Below are positions 50,868 to 61,545 of a DNA stretch of 64,000 bases, in pieces; within the stretch, counting starts at the first letter, position 1, and every line of letters starts with the position of its first letter. The stretch is from Gordionus sp. m RMFG-2023 (Eukaryota; Nematomorpha; Gordioida; Chordodea; Parachordodidae). The position numbers and the translations under genes were made by a program. The DNA lies in contig NC_088775.1 of NCBI RefSeq assembly GCF_954871325.1, forward strand, positions 27,567,561-27,631,560, written 5' to 3'. The notes below the pieces were generated by a model. That model worked only from the letters and a program-made list of their open reading frames with translations, did not search any database and was not told the origin of the DNA.

Positions 50868-50995
50868 ACGTTTTTGTATGATCTATCTTATATTACACAA
50901 AACATAAATTATTACCACGTTTTTGTATGATCTATCTTATAACATAAATTAATACCACATTTTTGTGTGATCCATCTATATTAACAATAAACTAA
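50868..50995 (+). repeat. Tandem repeat, about 3 units
   Basis: Three copies of TAAATTATTACCACGTTTTT followed by GTATGATCTATCTTAT, spaced about 50-65 bp. They lie directly after the hAT-I transposase stop. Confidence 0.85.
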
Positions 50996-52089
50996 TAAAA
51001 TTCATATTTCTTCCGGGCTTATTATTTGTTAAAAAAATTTTAAAATATATATAGGATTAATAACCCGGTCGAAGATCGGGTAAAACGGACCGAAGGCCCG
51101 CCAAAAAGGGGGTCTGGGGGCGAAGCCCCATAAATTTTGTAACCCCCCCCCCCCCTTCCCCCTAGGAAAATCCTGGCTACGCCTATGATCTTTCGTGTGC
51201 ATATTTATAGTTAACCATGAAAGGGTGTACAAGAAAATTATTGACAATAACGACGTTTAAAAATTATTAACATTTTGTCGATTACCTGAGTTAGGTGTTT
51301 CAACCCCAATTTTTCAGCGTAGGGTTTGGAGGGAATTTTCACGGGGGTAACGATTGAATAACATAATCAAAGGTTAGAGGGATTTTTTATCGCGATAAAG
51401 TGTTATAAGTGACTCATAAAAAAGTGATGGGAGTTACTGAGATCACGCATTTGAGGTATAAAATAAATGGGAACGGAATAAGGCCGTTATATAAAAATTT
51501 AATGAATATTACTAATATGAATAGGCCGACGATTAAAAGGTAGATACAATCATTTTTTGCGAATCATTATTATCGTTCCATAGAGGATTTTGCTAAATTT
51601 ATTACGCAAACTGTTCAAAAAAGGTATATTTTGAGTAGTAAAACAAACAAGAAGTGGCATTTGAAGCATCAAGATCGAAAGTGGGAAGGGAACCCTTTTT
51701 GGTATGTTTTAATAATGAAATAGATGTATATTGACAGTTGATGCGTACAACAGAGGTGTGAGTGGAGCATTGTTACATTTAATAAGAGGCGTCAAAAGGT
51801 TTATATTGTTATTGGTTGAACAAGAGGCATTAGCTGTCATTTTTGGTTTAACTAAATGTCAAGAATATTTAACTGGTAGGAAATTTGTGATATATACCAA
51901 TAACAAACCTTATTGCTGTATGTGGATTAATTTGTTTTAACCTATTAAATTTTGGTATAACCGAGCTTGATCGAGGTATAATTTTAAATTTATCATATGA
52001 TATTTCACAGATTAGATACAAATTGCAAATAAAAATATATTTAGTCATTTTAAAATATATCTTAATAATTATTGATTATTATCTTAATA

Positions 52090-53958
52090 CAGGCGCGTAC
52101 GCAGGAATTTGGTCTGGGGGGGATAATAAATTTTTTTAAGAAATAATATTTATAATTAAAAATACTAAGCATAAATTTATTAGGATTAATAACTTTAATA
52201 CACAATTTTAAACTAATGTGAATTAAAAAAATTATATATATAAACCGGCATTTAAATGTGAATCATAAAATATAAAGTGAATATAACCCACGATATGAAT
52301 CACTTAGATGACCCAAAATTGAAATTTGAATTTTTTGAGCTTTTAAAATATATAAAGTATAAAAAATTTAAATGTTTTAAATATAAATTAATGCACAAAA
52401 AGTTTCTTAGGAATAATTGTATTTTGTATGTTTTGAGCTAATTTTTCAATTATCAATCCTTGCTTGGCGTTAAATGTCTATGAATATTCAAAAGATCCAA
52501 ATCATTCAATCTACTTTCAGATGTTGTATTTCATAGGTATGTTTTTCACAGACTTGTAGGCCCGGCCCCCGAGCCGGACTTTAATTTTTTTAAATATACC
52601 CGGGCCGGGCTCGTAATTTTTTTTTTAAAAACACCCGGGCTGGGCCTGAAAATTTTTTAAGAAAAAATATCCGAGCCGAGTTGTATATTTTAAAACCAAA
52701 TATTTGAAATCGCCATTATTAGCTATAAATATCAAAAATAAATATAATTTATTTTAAAAAATTCGGGCTGGGCCAGCCGGGCCGGGCCTGAAAATTTTTT
52801 TAAAAAAAACCCGGGCCGGAAAAATTTTTAAAAAAAAATCTGGGCCTGGTCCTGCCAATGGTACCTCTGCAAGGCTCTGTTATTCTTCTTAAAAAAGTGA
52901 ATGTTCTCTCATTAGTTTACTAAAGAACTGCTAATATATGTATAACCATTTTAATAATTGGGAGTATAATCTAAAATGTGTTTGAAATAAAAAGCATCCA
53001 TAGCATTTTTTGGGACTGTATCAACCATAGTTAATCTTTTAATCATAGTTATTCAGCTAATAAAGCATCATAAGATATTTTAACATCTTCATGATAAAAA
53101 TATAACAAATATTTATATTTTTTTTCTATCACCATATGAAAAAGGTTGGGAGAGGGGACATTTGTTATATAATACTCTTCTACTGATCCTATATTAATGT
53201 TTTGATGATGAGCTTGCTTGCTGCAAGTCGAGGGGGACAAATATTTAACACGTATAGCTCTGCTTTTGACTCAACAATAACATATAAAATATGAAATTCT
53301 TCAACAACACTAGCTCTATTTCCTTGAGTTCTAATAAAATGCTCTCCGCTATTCTCATCTTCTTAATCAAGTCAATGTTATGTTTTTGAAAAGTATTACA
53401 TAAAATAGTTGTATAATTAAATAATACATTCTAATGAGAAAACAAATTTGGAATAAGTATTGAATCCAATAATTTTCTTGCTTCTGAGGAAATATTTCTT
53501 TCAAGCCATTGTGATATTTCAGTAATAGCATTAATAATCAGCTCTTCTAACTCCAAAATAGCTGTACTGTGGCGGAGACTCGATCTCGTTGGACAAGCTT
53601 GCAATTTTTTTCTCCCTGTTGGACAAGAAGTTTCAGAGATAATTATTATTTTATTAGAAATTTAGATAAATATTACGCCACTAAAATTTGAAAATAATAG
53701 GTAAATTACGCCAAGGAAAACTTGAAATCGAAATTGATTGATAAAATAACTTAGTAGATGAATGTGATAAATAAATGTAATTAAATATATATATATATAT
53801 ATGTATATGTATATATGAGATAAGAATAAATATTAACAAATATAAATTAATATTAACAATAATATTTTTGAAAAATATAATCCGGCATCTGCATTTTTTG
53901 GCTTGGGGGGGGGATTTGTCCCCCTGTCTTCCCCCCCCCCCCGCTGCGTACGCGCCTG
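52090..53958 (-). mobile_element. hAT family A, copy 3
   Basis: Left end CAGGCGCGTACGCAGG, right end CTGCGTACGCGCCTG, flanked by the perfect duplication TCTTAATA (52082-52089 and 53959-53966). The inverted ends match over 15 bp, better than in the other copies. The CCGGGCC block is at about 52547-52882. Minus-strand transposase pieces at about 53250-53049 read SIGSVEEYYITNVPS then YLLYFYHEDVKISYDALLAE; EEYYR-like residues in this setting are typical of DUF4371-type hAT transposases. G/C tracts lie at 53906-53914 and 53929-53942. Confidence 0.94.
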
Positions 53959-53966
53959 TCTTAATA

Positions 53967-55105
53967 ATAATAATAATCGCATAATTATATAACAAATTTA
54001 TTATACTTAATATAATATATTACTATTAACAACACATAATCGGTTTATATACTAAATGATTAAAATTTAGTCTTTTAATTGCTAAAATTCGGATAAGTGC
54101 GAAAATATTAAATTTTTCAGTCCCAACGCCTTAGCGATTACCCGGGTTTTAATAATAATAATAAGCATTACAAATAATAAAAATAAAAATAATTTTTCTA
54201 TACTATAATATAATATATCGTTATATGAAGTAGGCCTTGTTTTTCACAATTTGCATCTAAGCTAAATTACTTTATATAAAATATTTAGAAAAAATTTGTA
54301 TGAAAGCAGTCTTAAATGCTAGAATGTAGACAAAGAAAATAACGGGGGGATTGATAAATGTCAAAAAAAATTTTGAAATCGATATCTATTCCTAAAATGA
54401 TTAGTATCGTAGCGATTTTTTTTTGCTGTGAATGTGATAAATATAAGTTATGCGCTAAAAGGTATAAATTATTATTAATATTTATTATTCATAAAACATA
54501 TTTTGAAAAAATAATTTAGCCAGGATCTAAATTTTATGGTTATGCCCCCCCCCCTCTGCCTACACGCCTAAATGTCCAACTAATTAAATTAAAAATAAAT
54601 TTCTGACATCTATCACATTTCTATATCATGTCATTAATATTTTTTCGTATGATTCCATCATTTTTTAAAATATGATCAAGTTAAATTTTGATTCTCTTAG
54701 GGCCAGTTGTCATAATGGTGAGTCATGTGATCAATATTTACATTCAAACTCTAAATATTCTTAGAAATATATCATTCTCTTATACAAATAAATATTTAAT
54801 CATTTATTTTTTGGTTTGAATTAAAACTTTAATAAATACATTTTTATTGGTTCTAATCAATTATTATTACTATATAACAAATATATAAATCTTCAAAAAC
54901 TAGTTTACCATGCCCAGACTGGATTGAAAAAATTAAAAATAAATCTTCCCTAAGTCTTAATCCTATTAAAAGCACTATTTTCTAAACTTTACCCATTCTG
55001 GAACCCAAACGGATACCATTTAATTATCCTTATTCAATATACTAAAAATAAAAATCAAAGAATTTTGTCTAATATAGCTTATTAAAAATAAAAAAGAGAC
55101 ATATT
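53967..55105. other. AT-rich DNA with a second family A-like end
   Basis: No gene is seen. At 54340-54573 the order TTTGAAATCGATATCTATT, GAATGTGATAAATATAAGT, TAGCCAGGATCT, C10 and CTGCCTACACGCCT repeats the right-end layout of family A, but diverged. The rest is unrecognised. Confidence 0.5.
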
Positions 55106-55113
55106 GACTCTGG

Positions 55114-55312
55114 TAGTGTTGTTAAACGGCTCGATTTGAGCCGATTTTTAAAAACGGCTAACTCAACATTATATCCAGGAAAATATTGCCTATGCGTCGA
55201 GATTTCGCCAATAGATGGCAAAATATCTAGGCTTTCATAATATTTTTCTGGCTAAAATATTGAGTTAGCTGTTTTTAAAAATCGGCTCAAAACGAGCTGT
55301 TTAACAACACTA
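55114..55312. mobile_element. hAT MITE, 199 bp, TAGTGTTGTTAAA ends
   Basis: Long inverted repeats (about 70 bp) begin TAGTGTTGTTAAACGGCTCG and close with the complement. They are flanked by the perfect 8-bp duplication GACTCTGG (55106-55113 and 55313-55320). A related copy with a different middle lies at 59047-59267, an old one at 22930-23123, and a start of another at 63979. It can fold into a hairpin. Confidence 0.95.
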
Positions 55313-55593
55313 GACTCTGGTATCACTCTGAGCAACATGGGCCTGGATTTTATGATCAGAGCCAGCCTAGAACCAGAGTTAAAAAAAAACTATAAATTTG
55401 TTATATTTAATGAAAATAAATAATTTGGTGTATAGGCAATCATTTTTTTTGCAATATTGAATTTTATTAGAAGAAAAAATTGCAATATTTTTTTAATCAT
55501 CAACTGTTTTAAAATAAGCTAAATTTAAATTAAATAGATCGAAGTCCATGAAATAAGATTTTTCAAAACTCAAGCTAGCTAGAAAATATATTA

Positions 55594-56046
55594 TTAGGTT
55601 ATGGGCTGACCTATGAAGGCGTCTGCTCTGGACCTTGATTTTTCTTTCAATCTATCTGGTTCCTTTAACCCTGTATCAATAACATAAAAAATATATTTAT
55701 AAAACTTTACTTAATATAGTGATATATATTTGTGAAACATATCTTCATTAGTCTTCCTTATAGTTATAAAACTTTTGAAACAAGTTTTGAACACATCCAA
55801 AATACTTGACTTGTTCTATTTTTGAATATTGCATTTATTTAAAAAAATGGACTGTATATTTATTTGAATATTAAAAATATAATAATAAATTAATTTAACT
55901 TACATTCACATTCTACATATAAAAGATTTGGTAAATATTTTTTAAAATACATAGTACTGGAATTAACTAGGTAAATTTTTTTAGCATGATCTGAAACTGG
56001 CGTTGGTGAAAATATTGAATCAAGTGCATCTTTAGAATAAATGATA
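55594..56046 (-). CDS. Two probable last exons of an unrecognised gene
   Basis: On the minus strand an open stretch reads KYIIYSKDALDSIFSPTPVS, then YLVNSSTMYFKKYLPNLLYV, and ends at GAATGTGAAT|GTAAGTT, a strong donor (exon end 55904). The next acceptor, TTGATACAG|GG at 55671, continues in frame with LKEPDRLKEKSRSRADAFIG and QPIT-stop (55670-55594). The splice creates a Trp codon (T|GG). The residues are protein-like and the intron (233 bp) has good borders. The upstream limit is uncertain: the frame is open to 56120, or an acceptor near 56046 may be used. I do not recognise the protein; earlier exons were not found, and hAT H lies upstream. Confidence 0.45.
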
Positions 56047-56199
56047 TATTTTAGCTTAACTTTTATGATGATCAAATAATTATTTAAAAATTGCATAAAT
56101 TTTGTAAGCAACAATTTCATATTTTATCTCTTAATATTATTTATTAAACAATCAAGTTATTCTATTTACAACTTATTAATTATAATTAAGCCTAGACAT

Positions 56200-56335
56200 A
56201 AGCATTAGTGGGGGGGGGTGCAGGAAAATCCTTCTCCCAAACAAATTTGAAAATTTTTATAAATATTATTTTTAACTAATGAAAATTATCCCAATATTCC
56301 CTTCCCCTTCTTCAAAATAAATACCATTATACCAT
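56200..56335. mobile_element. Relic of a hAT-I-like left end
   Basis: The order GCCTAGACATAAGCATTAG, G8, GCAGGAAAATCC, AAATATTATTTTTAACTAATG, then CCCTTCCCCTTC matches the start of hAT-I (47334-47455) loosely. No right end is seen. 56336-56760 is AT-rich with nothing recognised. Confidence 0.4.
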
Positions 56336-56984
56336 AAAGTCATAAATAAAATTTTTCATAAAAATGGCATTTAAAAAAACGGTTTGAAACCAAAATTATC
56401 TTTAAAAAAATAAGTGGGCCTAAAATCCTTGAATAAAATTGGCCAAGAAAAAGCCCCTATAAATATTTGCAAGCCTATGTAATTAAAAGAACTTAAATTA
56501 GAAAACAAAAATGAGAGGATTGCAGTTGAAACATTCCTTAAATTATTTCTAAAATAGAATTAATTTACCTTTAATTTTTGTACACAATTTATATTGTTTT
56601 TTTACATCTGGGTATCAGGAAAATATCATTATTTCCAATTTTAACTAGTTATGTAATTTTCATTAGTAGTTTAATATTTATATGACAGGTTTAGAGGATA
56701 TAGTAGTAAAAATCCATCCAAATTTGAACTAAATATCATATTTGAATAATGGATTACAATATATGAGCAAGGTTGCCAGGTCAAAATTTTGAAATTGTGG
56801 GAGAAATTAGGTATTTTGTGGGAGAAATATATAAATTGTGGGAGAAATTGCTAAAAAAATTTTTTTGCGGGCCGAAGGCCCGCAAAGGTTTGGCCTGCGG
56901 CCGGGATTTAGAATTGACTTAGTTATCCGCTTATTATTTTTTATAAATATAAAATCTAATCTAAAATAAAATAGGTTATAGCCA

Positions 56985-57262
56985 ACTATTTAAAATAAAA
57001 TAGCTAAAATTTTTCAAAATAAAATAGCCAACTATTTTTCAAAATAAAATAGCCAACTATTTTTAAAAATAAAATAGCCAACTATTTTTCAAAATAAAAT
57101 AGCCAACTATTTTTCAAAATAAAATTTCCAACTCTTTTTCAAAATAAAATAGGTAACTCTTTAGAATAAAATAGCCAACTATTTTTCAAAATAAAATAGC
57201 CAACTATTTTTCAAAATAAAATATCCAACTATTTTCCAAAATAAAATACGCAACTATTTTTC
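56985..57262 (+). repeat. Minisatellite, about 11 units of 26 bp
   Basis: Units of TTTTTCAAAATAAAATAGCC followed by AACTA are repeated with few changes inside element H. Confidence 0.93.
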
Positions 57263-57582
57263 AAAATAGGTAATTACTGTACGACACAAAATTTCTTAGA
57301 GTACTATCTTTATTATTAAAATAACATATTTATTTATTAAAATATATTAATTTTGTTTAAAAATAATAACCAACGATCTTTTTTAATTACAAAAGAATGT
57401 AAACAAGATAAAATTTTATAAAAAAATTGTAATTTTATAATGTAAAAAAATAAATGTATAAATAAGATTTTATAAAGAAACAAACAATTTTAAATTTACA
57501 ATGTAAAAAATATTTATAATCAGTGCGGGGAAGTTGTTCTACAGTATTTAGTTAATACAATGGGGGAAGGGAATGTGATATT

Positions 57583-58105
57583 TTGAGGCATCAAAAATCT
57601 TCAAAGCATAAATCAGTACAGGGCAGTCTATCAACATCTATTGCAAAATTAAAATATTCTTCAAAAATAAGAAATAATACAGATGCAACTACAGTTGCGG
57701 AAATGGTAAATACCTATCATGCAGTACAACATTCAGAGAGCAACATCACAATGTTGGTAGAATCTTTCCCCATAATATTTAACGACTAATATAAATGAAA
57801 AGTATTATTTGTAGAACACAAATGAGCAAGGCTATCATCAATGTTTTAGGATATAAATCCAGAAGGTTAATTCTTGACGATTTGAAAGATGTGCAAACAT
57901 ATGCAATTCAAACAGATGCATCTAATAAGGAGATATCAAAACATTTCCCTTGATCCTCCCCTATTTCAACAAAATTAATGTCATTTCAATAAAACTATTA
58001 AAAAAATTTTCTCCGGATATGAAATATCCAAAGACATAGCTAACCATATATAATGGTAAATATGGCAGATTTGGCATTACCAATGAATTGCATGGCAGCT
58101 TTCTG
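57583..58105 (+). pseudogene. Element H hAT transposase remnant
   Basis: 57583-57789 is open (RHQKSSKHKSVQGSLSTSIA ... HSESNITMLVESFP), with an H-x3-H finger tail typical of hAT N-termini. After a frame change, MSKAIINVLGYKSRRLILDD (about 57815) and YAIQTDASNKEISKHFPL (about 57900) match the part of the core where the first catalytic Asp is expected (TDAS). Later pieces are too decayed to place. Confidence 0.65.
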
Positions 58106-58926
58106 ATCTGATAATTCCTCAGTGAATTTGGCAAAAACCATAGTGTATTTACAGAATTGAGTCAGCATAATGTTGGTTGACAGGTTCCTCCTAATACGCG
58201 CCATCGTAGAATTTTAAAATTTTACAAACCTTTAAAAAATAAATAGATTATAAAAGCTGTCCTATTTGAAAAAAAATTTCAAAAATAAATGGCAGAAGTA
58301 TATTTAGGAATTTTACATATAGGAAATCTACTATATGCTGTTAATATGCATTTGCAATCAGAAGAATATAATTTAATAAAGGCTCACTAAATTATGCTGA
58401 GAAATACCAAAGTAATCCACTTCTAAAAGTTCTATTCTTCTATGAAAATGTTGAGTGGAGCACTGCAATTATAGAATCTAGAAATTTAAAATATATTTAT
58501 AATAATTATACATACTATTCTAACTTCAAATTTTGAAAATGTCGAATGGATTGGATTGGATGGAGAATTTAAAATTAGCGGAAAAATAAAATAAAAGAAC
58601 TAGACATATTTTTCGAATAAATATTTAAAATTTATTTTAAAAATATAAAAATAATCAAATACTGTTTCTCAAAATTATTATTTATATATTAAAAACATTA
58701 AAATGCTAAAAAAAAATTGTGGGAGAAATTAAAAAATTGTGGGAGATTTTTGTGGGAGATTTCGAATTGTGGGAGTTTTGTGGGAGTGAGATGTATGTGG
58801 GTAAACTAAAAAATTGTGGGAGACTCCCACTGATGGGGGGAGGCATGGCAACCCTGTATATGAGTCAGGTTGATTTAAAAAAAATTAAATCTTCTAAATC
58901 AATCAGACCATCTGGTTGAGCATTTT

Positions 58927-59395
58927 TAGTGTTGTTAAAAAGTCGAGTTCACCCAACTCTGACTCAGAGTCTGAGTCGTTAGTCGAATTAGTCGACTCAC
59001 TGAAGTCGTGAAATCGAGTCGAGAACTCAAGTCGTGAACTCAAGCCTAGTGTTGTTAAATGGCTCGTTTTGAGCCGATTTTTAAAAACGGCTAACTCAGT
59101 ATTGCATCCAGGATAGTATTACGCAAGCCTGAAGATTTTGTTTGTAAGGAACAAAGGTTTGGACATCTCTTAGCGAAATCTCGAGTCTTAAATAATTTTT
59201 TTCTGGCTAAAATATTGAGTTAGCCGTTTTTAAAAATCGGCTCAAAACGAGCCGTTTAACAACACTACTCAAGCCGATCCAAGTCGTGAACTCCAGTCAA
59301 CTCGAGTCATGCACTAAGTCGAGAACATGAGTTTTCCATTTGAATCGTGAACTTAAGTCAACTAGAGGACGAATATTTCAAATAGGTATTGTATA
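58927..59395. mobile_element. TAGTGTTGTT-ended element, left end with GTCGTGAACTCAAG repeats
   Basis: Begins TAGTGTTGTTAAAAAGTCG and continues with degenerate repeats built on GAGTCG and AAGTCGTGAACTCAAG. The inverted counterpart is at 63530-63702. Together they could bound one 4.8-kb element, but the outer flanks (AGCATTTT and CTTAATAA) do not match as a duplication, so they may be two insertions. The MITE at 59047-59267 is inserted in it. Confidence 0.6.
59047..59267. mobile_element. hAT MITE, 221 bp, nested
   Basis: Long inverted repeats beginning TAGTGTTGTTAAATGGCTCG, flanked by the perfect duplication CTCAAGCC (59039-59046 and 59268-59275). The left and right 80 bp match the MITE at 55114; the middle has extra sequence (GTTTGTAAGGAACAAAGG). 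It was inserted into a GTCGTGAACTCAAG repeat. Confidence 0.95.
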
Positions 59396-59399
59396 ATAT

Positions 59400-61130
59400 T
59401 ATTTTTGTTACAATTAATTTGTGGTTTTCATGCAAAAATTTTAAGCAAAATTTGAATTGATAAGAATTTAAAATCTTCTTTTTTAATTAATTTTTTTGTG
59501 AATTATTAATCTTTTAGTTGAAATTTTTTATAGGTTTATTTTTATCATTTTTGTAAAATTATCTATTTTTTTTAGTATATTAAAAGAACTAGTTTAAATA
59601 ATTTATAAATATTTGTATTAAATTTTTATGTTATTTATAATATTTTAATGTGACAATTGTCATGTTATTTTTTAACATTTTTTAAATTTTTGGTACTAAG
59701 GGTAAAAATATAATTTATATTATAAATATGTTAAACTATAAATTCAATGATGATGTTCCTTTGTAAAAATGACAAATATCATAATCTGTATTTTAAAACA
59801 TATTAGTTTATTTTTGACGCTATAATGGGTAAAAATATAGATTGTAAATATGTTAAATTAAAATTTCAGTTAAGATTTCCCCTAGATAAATGACAATTGT
59901 CATAATCGTTATTTTTAAAGTTTTTTGAAATTTTTTGACGCAAATATAAGTAAAAATATAGGCTGTAAATACGTTTAATTTAAAATTCAGTGAAGATGTA
60001 CCATAGATATGTGACAATTGTCATAATCGTTATTTTTAAAGTTTTTGGAAATTTTATAAAGCAAATGGTAAAATATATATTGTAAACATAATTAAAATTT
60101 CAGTGAAGATATACCATAGAAAAGAGACAATTGTCATAATCGTTATTTCTAAAGTTTTTTAATTTTTTTGACGCAAATAGGTAAAAATATAGATTGTAAA
60201 TATGTTAAATTAAAATTTCAGCGAAGATATATATACCATAGAAAACTGACAATTGTCATAATCGTTATTTTTGAACTTTTTTTAAAGTAAATCTGTAAAA
60301 ATATATATTGTAAACATGTTAAATTAAAATATCAGTGAAGATGTACCATAGAAAGTGACAATTGTCATAATCGTTATTTATGAACTTTTTTGAATTTTAT
60401 AGTAAATAGGTAAAAATATATATTGTAAATATGTTAAATTAAAATTTAAGTAAAGATGTACCATAGAAAAGTGACAATTGTCATATCATAATCGTTATTT
60501 TTAAAGTTTTTTGAATTTTTAGACGTAAATAGATAAAAAATATAGAATGCAATGTTAAATTAAAATTTCAGTGAAGGTACACTAGATAAGTGACAATTGT
60601 CATAATCGTTATTTCTAAAGTTTTTTGAAATACGCACATAGGTAAAAATATAGATGTAAATACGTTTAATTAAAAACTTAGTGAAGATGTACCATAGATT
60701 ATAATCTTCATTTTTAAAGTTTTTTGAATATTTTGACGGAAATAGGTAAAAATAGATTGTGTAAATATATTAAATTGATATTTCAGTGTAGATGTACCTT
60801 AAATAAGTGGCGATTATCATAATCGTTATTTTTAAAGTTTTTGAAATTTTTTGACTCACATAGGTAAAAATATAGATGTAAATACGTTTAATTAAAAACT
60901 CAGTGAAGATGTACCATAGATTATAATCTTCATTTTTAAAGTTTTTTGAATATTTTGACGAAAATAGGTAAAAATATATTGTGTAAATATGTTAAATTGA
61001 TATTTCAGTGTAGATGTACCTTAGATAAGTGACGATTATCATAATCGTTATTTCGAAATTTTTGATGCAATTAGGTAAAAATATATACTGTAAATATGTT
61101 AAATTAAAATATCAGTAAAAATTACTAGAC
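59400..61130 (+). repeat. Satellite-like array, about 118-bp units, about 14 copies
   Basis: Each unit has a GTGACAATTGTCATAATCG core, then TTATTTTTAAAGTTTTTTGA, GACGCAAATAGGTAAAAATA, TGTAAATATGTTAAATT, and AGTGAAGATGTACCATAGA. The palindrome GACAATTGTC, or a variant, occurs near 59656, 59892, 60011, 60126, 60248, 60357, 60473, 60593, 60808 and 61030. Units are more diverged at the left edge, as in many satellites. Confidence 0.92.
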
Positions 61131-61417
61131 ATCCTATAAATTTTATTTTAAGATTTCGAATTCTATAAACAGATTTATCCCCCAAAACCGGGGCAAATTG
61201 GCATTTTATTACCCCGTCATCGGGAAAGAAATAAATATATAAAATTACTATGATAATATCTAATCCTAATATAGAAATTATCTTTTTTGTCTATTTTCAT
61301 CAGACAATCTTGTTTAAATTGCGGCTAAACATTATACAACCTAGATTATTTTCTGCTAATACAATATTTATATACCTTATCTTTATATTTATTTCTTCAT
61401 AACGTATTAAATATAGC

Positions 61418-61545
61418 TAGTGTTGTTAAATTGCTTGGTTGGGTCGAATTAGCATGATTTTTGGTTGGGTTTTTGGTCGAAAAAATGAACCAAAACCAAA
61501 GCAACCAAATTGGTCGACCTGGTCGACCAAATCCACCTCAGGAGT
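61418..61545 (+). mobile_element. Single TAGTGTTGTT-type hAT end
   Basis: Starts TAGTGTTGTTAAATTGCTTG and continues with GGTTGGGTCGAA repeats and the palindrome GGTCGACCTGGTCGACC. No partner end was found with confidence. Confidence 0.55.

Larger units (their letters stand above)
47334..51187 (+). mobile_element. hAT-I, full-length copy inserted in the gypsy-like fossil
   Basis: Inverted ends CATAGGCGTAGCCAGG and CCTGGCTACGCCTATG (16 bp) are flanked by a perfect 8-bp duplication ATCTTTCG (47326-47333 and 51188-51195). G7 and C13 tracts sit just inside the two ends. The 3.85-kb element carries a plus-strand transposase with short introns. Relatives lie at 1690-2440 and 11205-12575. The 3' non-coding part has a GCCCGCC-rich segment (51065-51120) and a three-unit tandem repeat. 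Confidence 0.95.
44580..51940 (+). mobile_element. Old gypsy-like LTR-retrotransposon fossil, interrupted by hAT-I
   Basis: Treated as a fossil. Parts in order: a purine-rich gag-like region (about 44700-45200), CCHC-type zinc knuckles (about 45350-45550), a reverse-transcriptase region (about 47180-47330), then, after a 3.85-kb hAT-I insertion with its duplication, the rest of the RT and RNase H region (about 51196-51940). These parts fit the Ty3/gypsy order. No integrase and no LTR pair were recognised. The element is badly broken (of the order of ten or more interruptions) and truncated, so it is much older than the LTR element at 13.9 kb. Confidence 0.75.
56768..58856 (+). mobile_element. 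hAT element H, 8-bp target duplication
   Basis: Ends CAAGGTTGCCAGG and CATGGCAACCCTG, flanked by the perfect duplication TATATGAG (56760-56767 and 58857-58864). GTGGGAGAAATT-type subterminal repeats occur at both ends in the same orientation (56799-56848 and 58718-58825), next to GGCCGAAGGCCC palindromes. The interior holds a decayed plus-strand transposase and a minisatellite. Confidence 0.93.
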
